Source: Bradyrhizobium algeriense (lineage in GTDB: Bacteria > Pseudomonadota > Alphaproteobacteria > Rhizobiales > Xanthobacteraceae). Taken from it: 64,000 nucleotides of DNA. The notes below the pieces were generated by a model. The model worked only from the letters and a program-made list of their open reading frames with translations, made no database searches and had not been told where the DNA came from. The stretch is taken from positions 826,001 to 890,000 of the forward strand of contig NZ_PYCN01000001.1 in the NCBI RefSeq assembly GCF_003062295.1, given 5' to 3'. A program made the position numbers and the translations under genes. Positions 1 through 9,601 of this stretch are shown here, piece after piece. Each line of letters starts with the position of its first letter. The stretch's first letter is position 1.

Positions 1-1
1 A

Positions 2-1888
2 CTCGCGGAAACCGACGACCGGCAGGACATCGAAGGCTGGCGGGCGCCGTTCGACGGCGTCGCCGCGACCAGCCCCGAGGTGAAGCTTGCCCGGCGCATT
101 CAGGCCGAGATCAAGACGCTGGTCGACAGCGGCGTCATGACCGGCAGCAAGAGCGACCGCCGGCCGCTGCGCTATGGCGACATGCTGATACTGGTACGCC
201 GGCGCGGCAATGCGTTCGATGCCGTGATCCAGGCGCTGAAGCACGCCGGCATTCCGGTCGCCGGCGCCGACCGCCTCAAGCTGACCGAGCATATCGCGAT
301 CATCGACCTGATGAACCTCGCGGATGCGCTGCTGCTGCCGCAGGACGATCTGGCGCTGGCGGTGGCGCTGAAGAGCCCGCTGTTCGGGCTTGGCGATGAC
401 GATTTGTTCAAGATCGCCTGGCAGCGCAAGGGATCGTTGCGCGCGGCGCTGGCTGAGCGCGCCGCGGCCGACGGCCGGCTGCGGGATGCGCTGTGGCGGC
501 TCGAACAATGTGAACGCCGTTTCGTCAGCGAAACCCCGTTTTCATTCTATGCCTGGCTGCTCGGCGGCGACGGCGGCCGTGCCCGAATCCTGCGGCGGCT
601 CGGACACGAGGCGAACGACGCGCTCGATGAGTTCCTGGAGCTGGCGCTGAACTATGAACGCAAGGCGCCGGCCTCGTTGCAGGGTTTTATGGCGTGGCTG
701 CGCACGGCCGATCTCGAGGTGAAGCGCGACATGGAAATCTCGCGCGACGAGGTCCGCGTCATGACCGTGCACGGCGCCAAGGGCCTGGAGGCGTCCGTCG
801 TGTTCCTGGTGGACACCACGACCTCGCCCTCGGATACGCAGCGGCTGAAACTCATCCACTTGCCGCAAGGCAATGCCGATCCGCATGCGCCCGGTGTGGT
901 GGTCTGGGCCGGCCGCAAGGCCGAGGATCCCCCGGCCGTTGTTGCGGCGCGCGCGGCGATGATCGGCGATACCGAGGATGAATACCGCCGCCTGCTCTAT
1001 GTCGCGATGACGCGCGCGGCAGACCGCCTGATCGTCGGCGGTTGCCTGCCCGGCAACATGAGGAGCGTCCGGCCGCTGTCCTGGTACGATCTAATCACCA
1101 AGGGGCTCGCCGGTTCCACCTTGCAGCTTCAGGAGATCGAGACTGCCATAGGCCGGGTGAAGCGCTATACGCGCCCCGAGGAGGCTACGCCGTCGGCCGC
1201 GCCCGCTGCCGCGCCGTCCCCGCCGGCGCCGCTGGTGCTGCCCAACTGGCTGCTGACGCCGGCGCAGCCTGAGGTCTCCCCGGAAAGCCTGTTGCGGCCC
1301 TCGGACCCCGCAGACAGCGAACGCCATCCGGTACGCACGGCCGAGTCGCTCGCGCAGCGCGCCCACGCCTTGCAGCGCGGCACGCTGGTGCACCGGCTGC
1401 TGCAATCGCTGCCCGATATCGCCGCGGAGCGCCGCCGCGAGGCCGCGCTGGCCTATCTGGCCCGCAATGCCGACGGCTGGACCGAGGAGGAATGGCAGGC
1501 GCTGGCCGAAAGCACGCTGGCCCTGATCGCGGATGAGCGTTTCGCGCCGGTATTCGCCCCCGGCAGCCGCGCCGAAGTCTCGATCGTCGGCCGGCTGGAG
1601 CGGCCGGGTGGCCGGCCGGCGCTGGTATCCGGGCAGATCGACCGGCTCATGGTCACGGAAAACGAGGTCCTGATCGTCGATTTCAAGACCAACCACACAC
1701 CGCCGAGCAGGCCTGACGAGGCGCCGAGGGGCTATGTCCGCCAGCTCGCGCTATACCGGGCAGTGCTGGGCAAGCTTTATCCCCAGCGGCTGGTTCGCGC
1801 GGCGCTGCTTTGGACCGAAACCGCTGAACTAATGGAGATTTCAGCCCCCGCGCTGGAGGCCGAGCTGGCATCCATCATCTCGGCGTGA
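2..1888 (+). CDS. addA: Double-strand break repair helicase AddA, C-terminal part (5' end outside window)
   Basis: The frame is open from base 2, so this is the last ~628 residues of a gene that begins upstream. AddA is the helicase-nuclease subunit of the AddAB complex, which resects DNA double-strand breaks for RecA loading. Visible are UvrD-type helicase motifs (VMTVHGAKGLE, then YVAMTRA) in the first half. Near the end lies the PD-(D/E)XK nuclease core (QIDRLM, then VLIVDFKT), typical of the AddA C-terminus. A proline- and alanine-rich linker separates the two parts. In alphaproteobacteria addA usually follows addB and precedes trxA, and trxA does follow here. The identification is secure; the true start is not in the window. 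Confidence 0.95.
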   Translation, partial: LAETDDRQDIEGWRAPFDGVAATSPEVKLARRIQAEIKTLVDSGVMTGSKSDRRPLRYGDMLILVRRRGNAFDAVIQALKHAGIPVAGADRLKLTEHIAIIDLMNLADALLLPQDDLALAVALKSPLFGLGDDDLFKIAWQRKGSLRAALAERAAADGRLRDALWRLEQCERRFVSETPFSFYAWLLGGDGGRARILRRLGHEANDALDEFLELALNYERKAPASLQGFMAWLRTADLEVKRDMEISRDEVRVMTVHGAKGLEASVVFLVDTTTSPSDTQRLKLIHLPQGNADPHAPGVVVWAGRKAEDPPAVVAARAAMIGDTEDEYRRLLYVAMTRAADRLIVGGCLPGNMRSVRPLSWYDLITKGLAGSTLQLQEIETAIGRVKRYTRPEEATPSAAPAAAPSPPAPLVLPNWLLTPAQPEVSPESLLRPSDPADSERHPVRTAESLAQRAHALQRGTLVHRLLQSLPDIAAERRREAALAYLARNADGWTEEEWQALAESTLALIADERFAPVFAPGSRAEVSIVGRLERPGGRPALVSGQIDRLMVTENEVLIVDFKTNHTPPSRPDEAPRGYVRQLALYRAVLGKLYPQRLVRAALLWTETAELMEISAPALEAELASIISA

Positions 1889-1993
1889 CCCGTGCTTGAC
1901 CCGGCAGGATGGCGTTCATAGGTTTGATCCTATCATTGCGGGCGCGATTCTCATCCCGCGCCCCTTAATTCCTAACCGAACGAGGTAATTCCC

Positions 1994-2314
1994 ATGGCCG
2001 TTGGCAAGGTTTCTGACGCCGATTTCGAAGCCGAAGTGCTCAAGGCGACCGGGCCGGTGGTCGTCGATTTCTGGGCTGAATGGTGCGGCCCCTGCCGCAT
2101 GATCGCGCCTGCGCTCGACGAGATTTCCGGCGCCATGGGCGACAAGGTCAAGATCGTGAAGCTGAACGTCGACGAGAGCCCGAAGACGGCCTCGAAATAC
2201 GGCGTGATGTCGATCCCGACCCTGATGATCTTCAAGGGCGGCGAGATGGCCTCCCGTCAGGTCGGCGCCGCGCCGAAGGCGAAGCTGCAGCAGTGGATTA
2301 CCGCCGCGGTCTGA
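1994..2314 (+). CDS. trxA: Thioredoxin 1
   Basis: 106 residues, the usual size of bacterial thioredoxin. It is a small cytoplasmic disulfide reductase that uses thioredoxin reductase and NADPH to reduce target proteins. The active site WCGPC is present with cysteines 31 and 34, followed by the conserved SIPT cis-proline loop. The ATG is preceded by a purine-rich stretch (GAGGTAAT). It lies about 105 bases after addA in the same direction, an order common in this group, and ends in a strong rho-independent terminator, so it is probably the last gene of that transcript. Confidence 0.97.
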   Translation: MAVGKVSDADFEAEVLKATGPVVVDFWAEWCGPCRMIAPALDEISGAMGDKVKIVKLNVDESPKTASKYGVMSIPTLMIFKGGEMASRQVGAAPKAKLQQWITAAV

Positions 2315-2340
2315 TCGGCTTTCGATTTGCTGATTGTGAA

Positions 2341-2372
2341 ACGGCCGGCGCAAAGCCGGCCGTTTTGTTTTT
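2341..2372 (+). terminator. Rho-independent terminator of trxA
   Basis: A perfect 9-bp stem (ACGGCCGGC, loop GCAAA, GCCGGCCGT) is followed at once by TTTGTTTTTG, 27 bases after the trxA stop. Confidence 0.9.
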
Positions 2373-2387
2373 GTCGCGAATGATCTC

Positions 2388-2476
2388 GTAGCCCCGGGTA
2401 CAGCGAAGCGTAACCCGGGGCTTTCTCGCAAGCGGCTGAAGCTATCCCGGGTTACGCTGCGCTCCACCCGGGCTAC
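2388..2476. repeat. GTAGCCCGG-type palindromic intergenic repeat, copy 1
   Basis: Long imperfect inverted repeat with outer ends GTAGCCCCGGGT and ACCCGGGCTAC, and inner sequences resembling GAGCGAAGCG. The same architecture recurs at 10691, 20148, 54976 and 57834. It sits between the convergent trxA and phosphoesterase genes. It fits a dispersed extragenic repeat of the REP/RPE kind; its function is not shown by the sequence. Confidence 0.85.
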
Positions 2477-2490
2477 AGGCTACGGATTTT

Positions 2491-3231
2491 TCAGCGGATC
2501 CATCCCGTCGAAAGCGCAGATGCAAACTCAGCGTCGCCGTTCTGTCGCGCCAATGCTGCCATCGCATCGTGATCGTAGGGCACATGGCGAAAGGTTACGC
2601 GCCAGGACGCATCGGCGAATTCCAGAATCGCGTAGCGGGCGTCGGGCGTGCCCGCCTCTATCAGGTGCGGGAACGGAACGTTATAAGAAAAGCCGGGAAC
2701 GCCGACGCTACCGGGATTGACCACCAAACGCCCGTCGCCGAGTCGCACCGCCCGCGCGATGTGGGTGTGCGCGCACAGAATCAGCGACTGCGAAATTCCC
2801 TCCGCTTCTTTCTCGATCGCCTCCAGCGGCGACATCCTGACCGAGCCATCAGGCGTCACTGTCTCAAGCCAGTAGACGTTATCGTCGGCAGGTGTGGCGT
2901 GGCAGAGAAACACCTGATCGCGAAATATCTGCGTCGATGGCAACGTACGCAACCAGTCGAGATGCTCGATGCCGAGTTGCGCATAGGCGGGCCGCTCCCA
3001 CAAACCCATCTGCTCGACCGGCCGGTCGATCAGCCAGCGATCATGATTGCCGAGCACGTGAACGGCATCGAGCGCCATCAGCGCGTCCATGGTTCGCCGC
3101 GCGTCGAGCGGGCCGCTTGCCATGTCGCCGAGATTGACGATCTCGGCAATACCCTGCGCGCCGATGTCGGCCAGCACGGCTTCGAGCGCGAGATAGTTTC
3201 CGTGCACATCGGCAATCGCGGCAAAGCGCAT
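2491..3231 (-). CDS. Metallophosphoesterase (calcineurin-like, YfcE/MJ0936 type)
   Basis: 246 residues. The dimetal phosphoesterase signature is complete in order: DVHGNYLALEAVL at residues ~8-20, NLGDMASGP, LGNHDRWL, then HATPADD and CAHTHIA near the end, which supply the Asp, His and Asn metal ligands. The family includes phosphodiesterases and protein phosphatases, so the substrate cannot be named from sequence. The GNxxALEAVL form is typical of small cytoplasmic single-domain members. It is monocistronic, with convergent trxA on one side and a non-coding stretch on the other. Confidence 0.85.
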   Translation of the reverse strand: MRFAAIADVHGNYLALEAVLADIGAQGIAEIVNLGDMASGPLDARRTMDALMALDAVHVLGNHDRWLIDRPVEQMGLWERPAYAQLGIEHLDWLRTLPSTQIFRDQVFLCHATPADDNVYWLETVTPDGSVRMSPLEAIEKEAEGISQSLILCAHTHIARAVRLGDGRLVVNPGSVGVPGFSYNVPFPHLIEAGTPDARYAILEFADASWRVTFRHVPYDHDAMAALARQNGDAEFASALSTGWIR

Positions 3232-3442
3232 GTTAATTCCAGCTTTCGACAGTTATGGTTGTACGGCGCTGCAAGAACGATGTTAGGTCACCTAACTCAT
3301 TTGGGTGAAACCAGCCTGCAACATTCTTCTTTGGTTCTAGGGCGGAACCCGAGTTCCGACTCGCAGTGTGGCGGCACTTTGGCTAGAGTTTGCAAAGACC
3401 GGGGCTGGCTAGTTCATAAATAATCGATATTTCTACCCGGGC

Positions 3443-3476
3443 GGCCGCTGGAAGCAATTTCAGCGGCCATTTAATT
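3443..3476 (+). terminator. Candidate terminator hairpin between folC and the phosphoesterase
   Basis: 8-bp inverted repeat GGCCGCTG / CAGCGGCC around a 10-base loop, followed on the plus strand by ATTTAATTTT. No plus-strand gene is seen upstream of it in 3232-3442. On the minus strand, downstream of folC, the T-run is missing. It could end an unannotated plus-strand RNA or serve as a folC 3' hairpin. Confidence 0.45.
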
Positions 3477-3503
3477 TTCTACGGACTAATTTTTCTTCGG
3501 ACG

Positions 3504-4844
3504 TTATCCCGGCGGCGTGCCGTTGATCGCAAGCACATGGCCGGCAAGATAGAGCGAGCCGGTGATCAGGATGCGCGGCGGCACTTCGTAAGCCAGCCGC
3601 GACAGCGCATGTAGCGCGGCTTCGACGCTTGCAGCATTTTCCACGCGCATGCCGAGCGCGCGCGCCGCATCCGCCAGCCGGTCCGGCGACATCGCATTGT
3701 CGCGGCCGGGAATCGACACCGCCATGATGTGCCGCGTCAGGCCGGCGAAATTGGCGAGAAATGCACCCGCATCCTTGTTCGCCATCATGCCCGCGATCAC
3801 CACCAGCGGGCGCGACACGCGCTCTTCGAGATCGCCGAGCGCCGCAGCCGTGACACGTCCGCCTTCCGCATTATGCGCGCCATCGAGCCAGATCTCGCAC
3901 CCCTTCGGCCCCTGATCGACCAGCGCGCCGGAAACCAGCCGCTGCATCCGCGCCGGCCATTCGGCATTGACGATGCCGGCCTCGAATGCCGGCATGCTGA
4001 TTTTGAACGCCTCGATCGCCCGCAACGTTGCGATCGCAAGACCGGCATTATCGAATTGATGCCGCCCGAACAGTTTTGGCGCCGCAAGATCCATCAGGCC
4101 GCGCTCGTCCTGATAGACCAGCCGCCCGCACTCGACGCCGACATGCCATTGCTGTCCGGCCGCATGCAGCGCCGCGCGCATGCGCTTTCCCTGCGTCTCG
4201 ATCACCGACATCGCTTCCGGCGCCTGCTCGGCGCAAATCACCGGCGCTCCGCGCTTGATGATGGCGGCCTTTTCGCCGGCGATCGCGGTCAGCGTGCTGC
4301 CAAGGAATTCCGTGTGATCCATGCTGACGGGCGTGATGACCGTCGCAATCGGCCTGTCGATGACGTTGGTGGCGTCGAGCCGTCCGCCAAGACCGGTTTC
4401 CAGCAGCACGACATCGGCCTCATGCTCCGCGAACAGGCAAAACGCCGCCGCGGTCTCCATCTCGAAAATCGTGATCGGCTCGCCCGCATTGACCTGTTCG
4501 CAGTGCTCCAGCACCCGGCGCAACTCGGCATCATCAGCCAGCCGGCCACCGCCCTTCTCGCCGATGCGGAAGCATTCGTTGATCCTGACCAGGTAAGGCG
4601 AGGTATAGACGTGCACGCGCAGGCCTGCGGCCTCGAGGATCGCGCGCAGATAGGCGATGGTCGAACCCTTGCCGTTGGTGCCCGCGATATGGATCACCGG
4701 CGGCAACAGGGCTTCCGGATGATCGAGCCGCGCCAGCAGGCGGTGCATGCGATCGAGGCTGAGATCGATGCGCTTCGGATGCAGGGCAGACAGCCGCGCG
4801 ATCAAATCACCGAGCGGCTGGGGTTTGGCGGCAGGTAGATTCAC
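3504..4844 (-). CDS. folC: Bifunctional dihydrofolate synthase / folylpolyglutamate synthase
   Basis: 446 residues. It adds glutamate to dihydropteroate and later to folates (Mur ligase fold). The ATP loop GTNGKGST is at residues ~55-62, with the Mur-type DHTEFLG segment and the WLDGAHN motif further on. I chose the GTG at 4844 because it overlaps the accD stop (GTGA); upstream in-frame sequence to 4961 only reads through the accD 3' end. The overlap indicates translational coupling in the trpF-trpB-trpA-accD-folC order. Length and motifs match the family. Confidence 0.93.
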   Translation of the reverse strand: MNLPAAKPQPLGDLIARLSALHPKRIDLSLDRMHRLLARLDHPEALLPPVIHIAGTNGKGSTIAYLRAILEAAGLRVHVYTSPYLVRINECFRIGEKGGGRLADDAELRRVLEHCEQVNAGEPITIFEMETAAAFCLFAEHEADVVLLETGLGGRLDATNVIDRPIATVITPVSMDHTEFLGSTLTAIAGEKAAIIKRGAPVICAEQAPEAMSVIETQGKRMRAALHAAGQQWHVGVECGRLVYQDERGLMDLAAPKLFGRHQFDNAGLAIATLRAIEAFKISMPAFEAGIVNAEWPARMQRLVSGALVDQGPKGCEIWLDGAHNAEGGRVTAAALGDLEERVSRPLVVIAGMMANKDAGAFLANFAGLTRHIMAVSIPGRDNAMSPDRLADAARALGMRVENAASVEAALHALSRLAYEVPPRILITGSLYLAGHVLAINGTPPG

Positions 4845-5782
4845 GCGTGGGGCGCAGCCGGCACGGCTTCCGGCGCCGAGACGATCTGCGCCGGATCCGT
4901 GACCTGCGGCAAAGGCTTCGAGGCGGCTTCGAGCGCCGGGGATTTGGTCAAGATCCGGCACAGCCGCGCCAGCGTCGGACGCATCTCGTGGCGATGCACG
5001 ACCATGTCGATCATGCCGTGATCGAGCAGATATTCGGCGCGCTGGAATCCTTCCGGCAGTTTCTCGCGGATGGTCTGCTCGATCACGCGCGCGCCGGCAA
5101 AGCCGATCAGCGCGCCGGGTTCGGCAATCTGCACGTCACCCAGCATGGCATAGGATGCGGTGACGCCGCCGGTGGTCGGATTGGTCAGCACCACGATGTA
5201 GGGCAGCTTCGCTTCGCGCAGCATCTGCACGCCGACGGTGGTGCGCGGCATCTGCATCAGCGACAGGATGCCTTCCTGCATCCGCGCGCCGCCCGAGGCC
5301 GCGAACATGATGAATGGCGACTTCTTTTCCACCGCAAGCTCGAGCCCGCGCACGATCGCCTCGCCCGCGGCCATGCCGAGCGAACCGCCCATGAAATCGA
5401 AATCCTGCACCGCGATGACGACGCCGGCGCCCTCCAGCTTGCCGTAGCCGACCTTGATGGCGTCGTTCAGCCCGGTCTTGGCGCGCGCATCCTTGATGCG
5501 ATCGACATATTTGCGCTCGTCGCGGAACTTGAGCGGATCGGCCGTCACTTCCGGCAGCGCGATGTCGTACCAGGTCTCATTGTCGAAGATCGACTTAAGC
5601 CGCGCCACCGCGCCCATGCGCATGTGGTAGTTCGAGCCGGGAATGACGAACTGGTTGGCCTCGACGTCCTTGTAGAACACGAGCTGCCCGGAATCCGGGC
5701 ACTTGATCCACAGATTCTCCGGCGTCTCGCGGCGCAGGATGTTGCGGATCTTCGGCCGGACGACATTGGTGAGCCAATTCAT
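4841..5782 (-). CDS. accD: Acetyl-CoA carboxylase carboxyltransferase subunit beta
   Basis: 313 residues. With AccA it transfers the carboxyl group from biotin to acetyl-CoA, the first step of fatty acid synthesis. The crotonase-like carboxyltransferase body is intact ([47 protein letters not shown]). The N-terminal zinc ribbon is degenerate: of the four cysteines expected in a CxxC-x15-CxxC pattern only Cys28 remains, the others being Ser31, Ile47 and Ser50. I recall similar loss in other alphaproteobacterial AccD proteins. It lies about 100 bases after trpA and overlaps folC. Confidence 0.96.
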   Translation of the reverse strand: MNWLTNVVRPKIRNILRRETPENLWIKCPDSGQLVFYKDVEANQFVIPGSNYHMRMGAVARLKSIFDNETWYDIALPEVTADPLKFRDERKYVDRIKDARAKTGLNDAIKVGYGKLEGAGVVIAVQDFDFMGGSLGMAAGEAIVRGLELAVEKKSPFIMFAASGGARMQEGILSLMQMPRTTVGVQMLREAKLPYIVVLTNPTTGGVTASYAMLGDVQIAEPGALIGFAGARVIEQTIREKLPEGFQRAEYLLDHGMIDMVVHRHEMRPTLARLCRILTKSPALEAASKPLPQVTDPAQIVSAPEAVPAAPHA

Positions 5783-5885
5783 GTTTCGCTCCGAATGCGG
5801 TTGGACGCATTAACTGGAATATATGGCGGCCCGAATCACTCCGGGCAAGCCGCCCCTTTCGGTCCAATTGGCAAGCAATTGTGGC

Positions 5886-6722
5886 TTATTCAGCCGCCTG
5901 CTTCGCCCCGCGGACACCCTGCGCCAGGGAGGCCACGAGATCGGCCACCGCCGCGACCGTCTTGGTGGTCGCCTGCCCCTTCGTATCCAGGCTGTCGCGC
6001 AACGCGTCGACCAGCGCGGTACCGACCACGGCGCCGTTGGCCTTCTCGGCAATCGCCCGCGCCGCCTGCGGGGTGCGGATGCCGAAGCCGACACACACCG
6101 GCAGTTTGGTGTGGCGCTTGATCCGTGCCACGGCGTCCCCGACGACCGTCGAGTCGGCCGCAGCTGCGCCTGTGATACCGGTGATCGAGACGTAGTAGAC
6201 AAAGCCGGAAGTGTTCGCGAGCACGGCCGGCAGGCGCTTGTCATCGGTGGTCGGCGTCGCCAGTCGGATGAAGTTGAGCCCGGCCTTCAGCGCGGGAATG
6301 CACAGCTCGTCGTCCTCCTCAGGCGGCAGGTCGACGAGGATCAGGCCATCGACGCCGGCCGTCTTGGCATCGGCGAGGAACTTGTCGACGCCATAGATGT
6401 AGATCGGATTGTAGTAACCCATCAGCACCAGCGGCGTGGTGTTGTCGTCCTTGCGGAAGCCGCGCACCATCTCCAGCGTCTTCTTCAGCGTCATGCCGGC
6501 CTTCAGCGCGCGCAGGCCCGCCGCCTGGATCGAGGGCCCGTCCGCCATCGGATCGGTGAAGGGCATGCCGATCTCGATGATGTCGGCGCCCGCCTTCGGC
6601 AGCGCCTTGATGATGTCGAGCGACGTCGCAGGGTCCGGATCGCCGGCCATCAGGAAGGTGACGAAAGCCGAGCGGCCCTCTTTCTTGAGTTCGGCAAAGC
6701 GTGCGTCGATGCGGGTGGTCAC
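5886..6722 (-). CDS. trpA: Tryptophan synthase alpha subunit
   Basis: 278 residues. It cleaves indole-3-glycerol phosphate to indole, which is channelled to TrpB. The TIM-barrel motifs are present: [10 protein letters not shown] at the start, the catalytic Glu in [16 protein letters not shown], and the phosphate-binding CVGFGIRTP near the end. Its ATG overlaps the trpB stop by four bases (ATGA), so the two subunits are coupled for equal output. No leader peptide or attenuator is visible before the trpFBA group. Confidence 0.97.
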   Translation of the reverse strand: MTTRIDARFAELKKEGRSAFVTFLMAGDPDPATSLDIIKALPKAGADIIEIGMPFTDPMADGPSIQAAGLRALKAGMTLKKTLEMVRGFRKDDNTTPLVLMGYYNPIYIYGVDKFLADAKTAGVDGLILVDLPPEEDDELCIPALKAGLNFIRLATPTTDDKRLPAVLANTSGFVYYVSITGITGAAAADSTVVGDAVARIKRHTKLPVCVGFGIRTPQAARAIAEKANGAVVGTALVDALRDSLDTKGQATTKTVAAVADLVASLAQGVRGAKQAAE

Positions 6723-7936
6723 AGCTTCTTGCCTTTCAAAATCTCCGTGATCTGCGGAATGTCCTTGTCGCCACGGCCGGACAGATTGACCACCATCAGA
6801 TGATCTTTCGGCCGCTTGGGCGCGAGCTCCGTGAGCTTGGCGATCGCATGCGCGGATTCCAGCGCCGGCGGGATGCCCTCCAGCCGTGACAGCAGCATAA
6901 AGGCGGCGAGCGCTTCGTCGTCGGTCGCCGACAGATAGGTGACGCGGCCGGTCTCGTGCAGCCAGGAATGCTCCGGCCCGATGCCGGGATAGTCGAGCCC
7001 CGCCGAGATCGAATGCGCGTCCTGGATCTGGCCGTCATCGTCCATCAAGAGATAGGTGCGGTTGCCGTGCAGCACGCCGGGACGGCCGCCGGCAATCGAC
7101 GCCGCATGCAGCTGCGTCAGGCCGTGACCGGCGGCTTCGACGCCAAAAATTTCGACGGAGGGATCATCGAGGAATGGATGGAACAAGCCCATCGCATTGG
7201 AGCCGCCGCCGATGCAGGCGACCAGCGAGTTCGGCAGACGGCCTTCGGACTCCATCATCTGCTTGCGGGTCTCGTCGCCAATGACTGATTGGAAGTCGCG
7301 CACCATCATCGGATAGGGGTGCGGGCCCGCCACCGTGCCGATGCAATAGAATGTGTTGTGCACGTTGGTGACCCAGTCGCGCAGCGCCTCATTCATCGCG
7401 TCCTTTAGCGTGCGCGTGCCCGACTGCACCGGAACGACCTTGGCGCCCAGCATCTCCATGCGGAACACGTTCGGCGCCTGACGGGCGACGTCGACTGCGC
7501 CCATATAGACCACGCATTCCAGCCCAAAGCGCGCGCACAGCGTCGCGGTGGCAACGCCATGCTGGCCAGCGCCGGTCTCGGCAATGATGCGCTTCTTGCC
7601 CATGCGCCGCGCGACCATGATCTGGCCAAGCACGTTGTTCACCTTGTGCGAGCCGGTGTGGTTGAGCTCCTCGCGCTTCAGATAAATCTTGGCACCGCCG
7701 AGATGCTCGGTCAGGCGTTCGGCAAAATAGAGCGGCGACGGCCGGCCGACATAATCCTTCAGGTAGCCGTTCATCTCGGCCTGGAACGATGGATCGGCCT
7801 TGGCCGCCGCATAGGCCTTTTCCAGATCGAGGATCAGCGGCATCAGCGTTTCCGCGACAAAGCGGCCGCCGAAATTGCCGAAATGCCCGCGCTCGTCAGG
7901 ACCGGTGCGGAATGAATTGGGCAGGTTTGGATTCAT
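6719..7936 (-). CDS. trpB: Tryptophan synthase beta subunit
   Basis: 405 residues. PLP-dependent condensation of indole with serine. The PLP lysine lies in [11 protein letters not shown], with the GGGSNAMG phosphate loop and the AETGAGQHG segment also present. Start and stop both overlap neighbours by four bases (trpF upstream, trpA downstream). This is the long TrpB1 type that works with TrpA. Confidence 0.98.
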   Translation of the reverse strand: MNPNLPNSFRTGPDERGHFGNFGGRFVAETLMPLILDLEKAYAAAKADPSFQAEMNGYLKDYVGRPSPLYFAERLTEHLGGAKIYLKREELNHTGSHKVNNVLGQIMVARRMGKKRIIAETGAGQHGVATATLCARFGLECVVYMGAVDVARQAPNVFRMEMLGAKVVPVQSGTRTLKDAMNEALRDWVTNVHNTFYCIGTVAGPHPYPMMVRDFQSVIGDETRKQMMESEGRLPNSLVACIGGGSNAMGLFHPFLDDPSVEIFGVEAAGHGLTQLHAASIAGGRPGVLHGNRTYLLMDDDGQIQDAHSISAGLDYPGIGPEHSWLHETGRVTYLSATDDEALAAFMLLSRLEGIPPALESAHAIAKLTELAPKRPKDHLMVVNLSGRGDKDIPQITEILKGKKL

Positions 7937-8592
7937 CGGACCATCAATTCTTCGGTGGCGCGCGCGGCGCGAATGAAATGGCGGATCATCTCGGGATCCT
8001 TGACGCCGGGCGCGCTTTCGACGCCGGAGGATACATCGACGCCGCCGGCGCAGGTAACGCGGACCGCCTCCGCGACATTGCCGGCGGAAAGCCCGCCCGA
8101 GACCATGAAGGGCAGCTGGAGGTCGAGCTTTTCCAAAACGTGCCAGTCGAACACGGCCCCCAACCCGCCGGGACGGGTGGCGCCCTTGGGCGCGCGGGCA
8201 TCGAACAGGATGCGATCGGCGACGCTGGCATAGCCCGGCAGCACGGCGAGATCGGCCGACGTTTCGACCGCAATCACCTTCATGACCGGCAGTGCGAACT
8301 TCGCCTTGATGTCACGCACCCGCGCGATGGGTTCCTTGCCGTGCAGCTGCAAGAGATCCGGCCGCAGCGTCTCGACGATGTTTTCCAGCGTGGCGTCGTC
8401 GGCATCGACCGTCAGCGCCACCTTGGCGGCGCGGCCCTTGGCCTGCCGGCCGAGTTCCCGCGCGGTCTCGAGGCTGAGATGGCGCGGCGACGGCGGGAAG
8501 AACACGAATCCCACCATGTCGGCACCCGCCTCAAGCGCGGCGTCGAGCGTCTCGCGCGTGGACAGGCCACAAATTTTGACGAGCAGAGGCAT
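7933..8592 (-). CDS. trpF: Phosphoribosylanthranilate isomerase
   Basis: 219 residues. It converts phosphoribosylanthranilate to the carboxyphenylamino-deoxyribulose phosphate in tryptophan synthesis. The catalytic Cys is in VKICGLST at residues ~6-13, and the general-acid region VLFDAR (here ILFDARAP) and the phosphate-binding GGL are present. It is the first gene of the overlapping trpF-trpB-trpA set. The rest of the pathway (trpE, G, D, C) must lie elsewhere. Confidence 0.96.
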   Translation of the reverse strand: MPLLVKICGLSTRETLDAALEAGADMVGFVFFPPSPRHLSLETARELGRQAKGRAAKVALTVDADDATLENIVETLRPDLLQLHGKEPIARVRDIKAKFALPVMKVIAVETSADLAVLPGYASVADRILFDARAPKGATRPGGLGAVFDWHVLEKLDLQLPFMVSGGLSAGNVAEAVRVTCAGGVDVSSGVESAPGVKDPEMIRHFIRAARATEELMVR

Positions 8593-8654
8593 GGTCTCTC
8601 GGGCACGGATTTCGAGCCCCGTAACCGACTGGAACAGGGCTGACGGGGCGGGTT

Positions 8655-9047
8655 CTACAACGTCGCGCCCTGCTTGTCTCGCCCGGCGACCCCATAGAAT
8701 CCGTACTGGGACGGTGCCGGAAGCCGCTGCTGATCGACCCGGGAAACCGCCGCCGCAGCCCGCAAATCGGCCGTCTCCGCCCGCGCCCGGCGGGCATCCG
8801 CCTCATGCTGGCGCGCCGCGCGGCGCCAGTGGCGCTGCCGGAACCAGGTCGCCATGCCTCCCGCCGCCACCCCCAGAATGGCCACCGCAATGATCACGGC
8901 GAACAGCGGCATCGACACTGCGATCGCCGGATCGGTCGAATTGAAGGGATCGAACGACACCGTCACGAAATGGCGGTTGGCGACCGCAAAGACGATAAAG
9001 ATTAGCCCTAGGGGAATGACGACCAGCGCCGTGAAGAACTTTCGCAT
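8655..9047 (-). CDS. LapA-domain inner-membrane protein (DUF1049)
   Basis: About 130 residues. Two membrane spans are clear: residues ~5-22 and ~42-65, the latter ending in GGMATWFRQRHWRR. A charged, Ala/Arg-rich cytoplasmic helix follows, probably a short coiled coil. The layout matches the LapA (YciS) family, which in E. coli works with LapB in control of LPS synthesis through LpxC. No LapB partner is adjacent. The ATG at 9047 is preferred because an AAGAG stretch then sits at a proper distance; an ATG two codons earlier is possible. Location next to ihfB is common in this group. Confidence 0.75.
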   Translation of the reverse strand: MRKFFTALVVIPLGLIFIVFAVANRHFVTVSFDPFNSTDPAIAVSMPLFAVIIAVAILGVAAGGMATWFRQRHWRRAARQHEADARRARAETADLRAAAAVSRVDQQRLPAPSQYGFYGVAGRDKQGATL

Positions 9048-9126
9048 GACCATCTCTTGTAGTGATGGAGAACGGCAGGCACAAAACCCTGCAACACGGC
9101 TACAAATCGTTAAACCCGAAAAGCGC

Positions 9127-9432
9127 CTATACGCCGGCCTCGGGCGAACCGTTGTCGCGGTTCAGCCGCTCGCGCATTTCCTTGCCGGTCTTGAAGAACG
9201 GGACGCTCTTCTGGTCGACCGGCACATGCGCGCCGGTGCGTGGATTGCGCCCCGCGCGCGCCGGGCGATGCTTGACCGAGAAAGCGCCGAAACCGCGCAG
9301 CTCGACACGGTCGCCGCGCGCTAGCGCCGCGACGATCTCATCGAGGATCGCGTTCACAATGTTCTCCACATCCCGCTGATAGAGGTGCGGGTTGTGCTCG
9401 GCGATGCGCTGAACAAGTTCGGATTTGATCAT
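9127..9432 (-). CDS. ihfB: Integration host factor subunit beta
   Basis: 101 residues. A DNA-bending HU/IHF-fold protein that pairs with IhfA. The start [11 protein letters not shown] is the family N-terminus, so I chose the ATG at 9432 rather than upstream in-frame codons. The DNA-binding arm RNPRTG and preceding GFGAFSV are present. A short tail (NGSPEAGV) extends past the usual end. It is downstream of sppA on the same strand and separated from it by about 170 bases carrying its own possible promoter. Confidence 0.95.
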   Translation of the reverse strand: MIKSELVQRIAEHNPHLYQRDVENIVNAILDEIVAALARGDRVELRGFGAFSVKHRPARAGRNPRTGAHVPVDQKSVPFFKTGKEMRERLNRDNGSPEAGV

Positions 9433-9462
9433 CGAAGTTGGGATCCGGGGTCGTGCGGAATC

Positions 9463-9492
9463 CATTTCCGTGAAAATACCTTGAACTGTCAA
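9463..9492 (-). promoter_or_regulatory. Possible ihfB promoter
   Basis: A perfect TTGACA lies on the minus strand at 9492-9487. About 17 bases further the sequence is GGAAAT, a weak -10. Only the -35 is convincing. Confidence 0.35.
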
Positions 9493-9601
9493 GACGCTAA
9501 ATCACTTTTGGGCAACGCGAAATGGCGTCACAAGCCGCCCGGAGGGGTTTGTGACGACACCCGCAGTGCGGGAGAAGGTGACGAAGCGCAGCCGATGCGG
9601 C

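Noticed and set aside
2569..3423. Long plus-strand open frame opposite the phosphoesterase
   Set aside because: Mirror frame of a clear gene in GC-rich DNA; composition and lack of motifs show it is not coding.
3729..4838. Long plus-strand frame opposite folC
   Set aside because: Antisense shadow of folC, His/Arg/Asp-rich, no domain.
4847..6121. Plus-strand frame of 424 codons opposite accD and trpA
   Set aside because: Spans two real genes on the other strand and has shadow composition.
8593..8654. Looked for a trp leader peptide or attenuator before trpF
   Set aside because: No Trp-rich short frame and no terminator hairpin are present.
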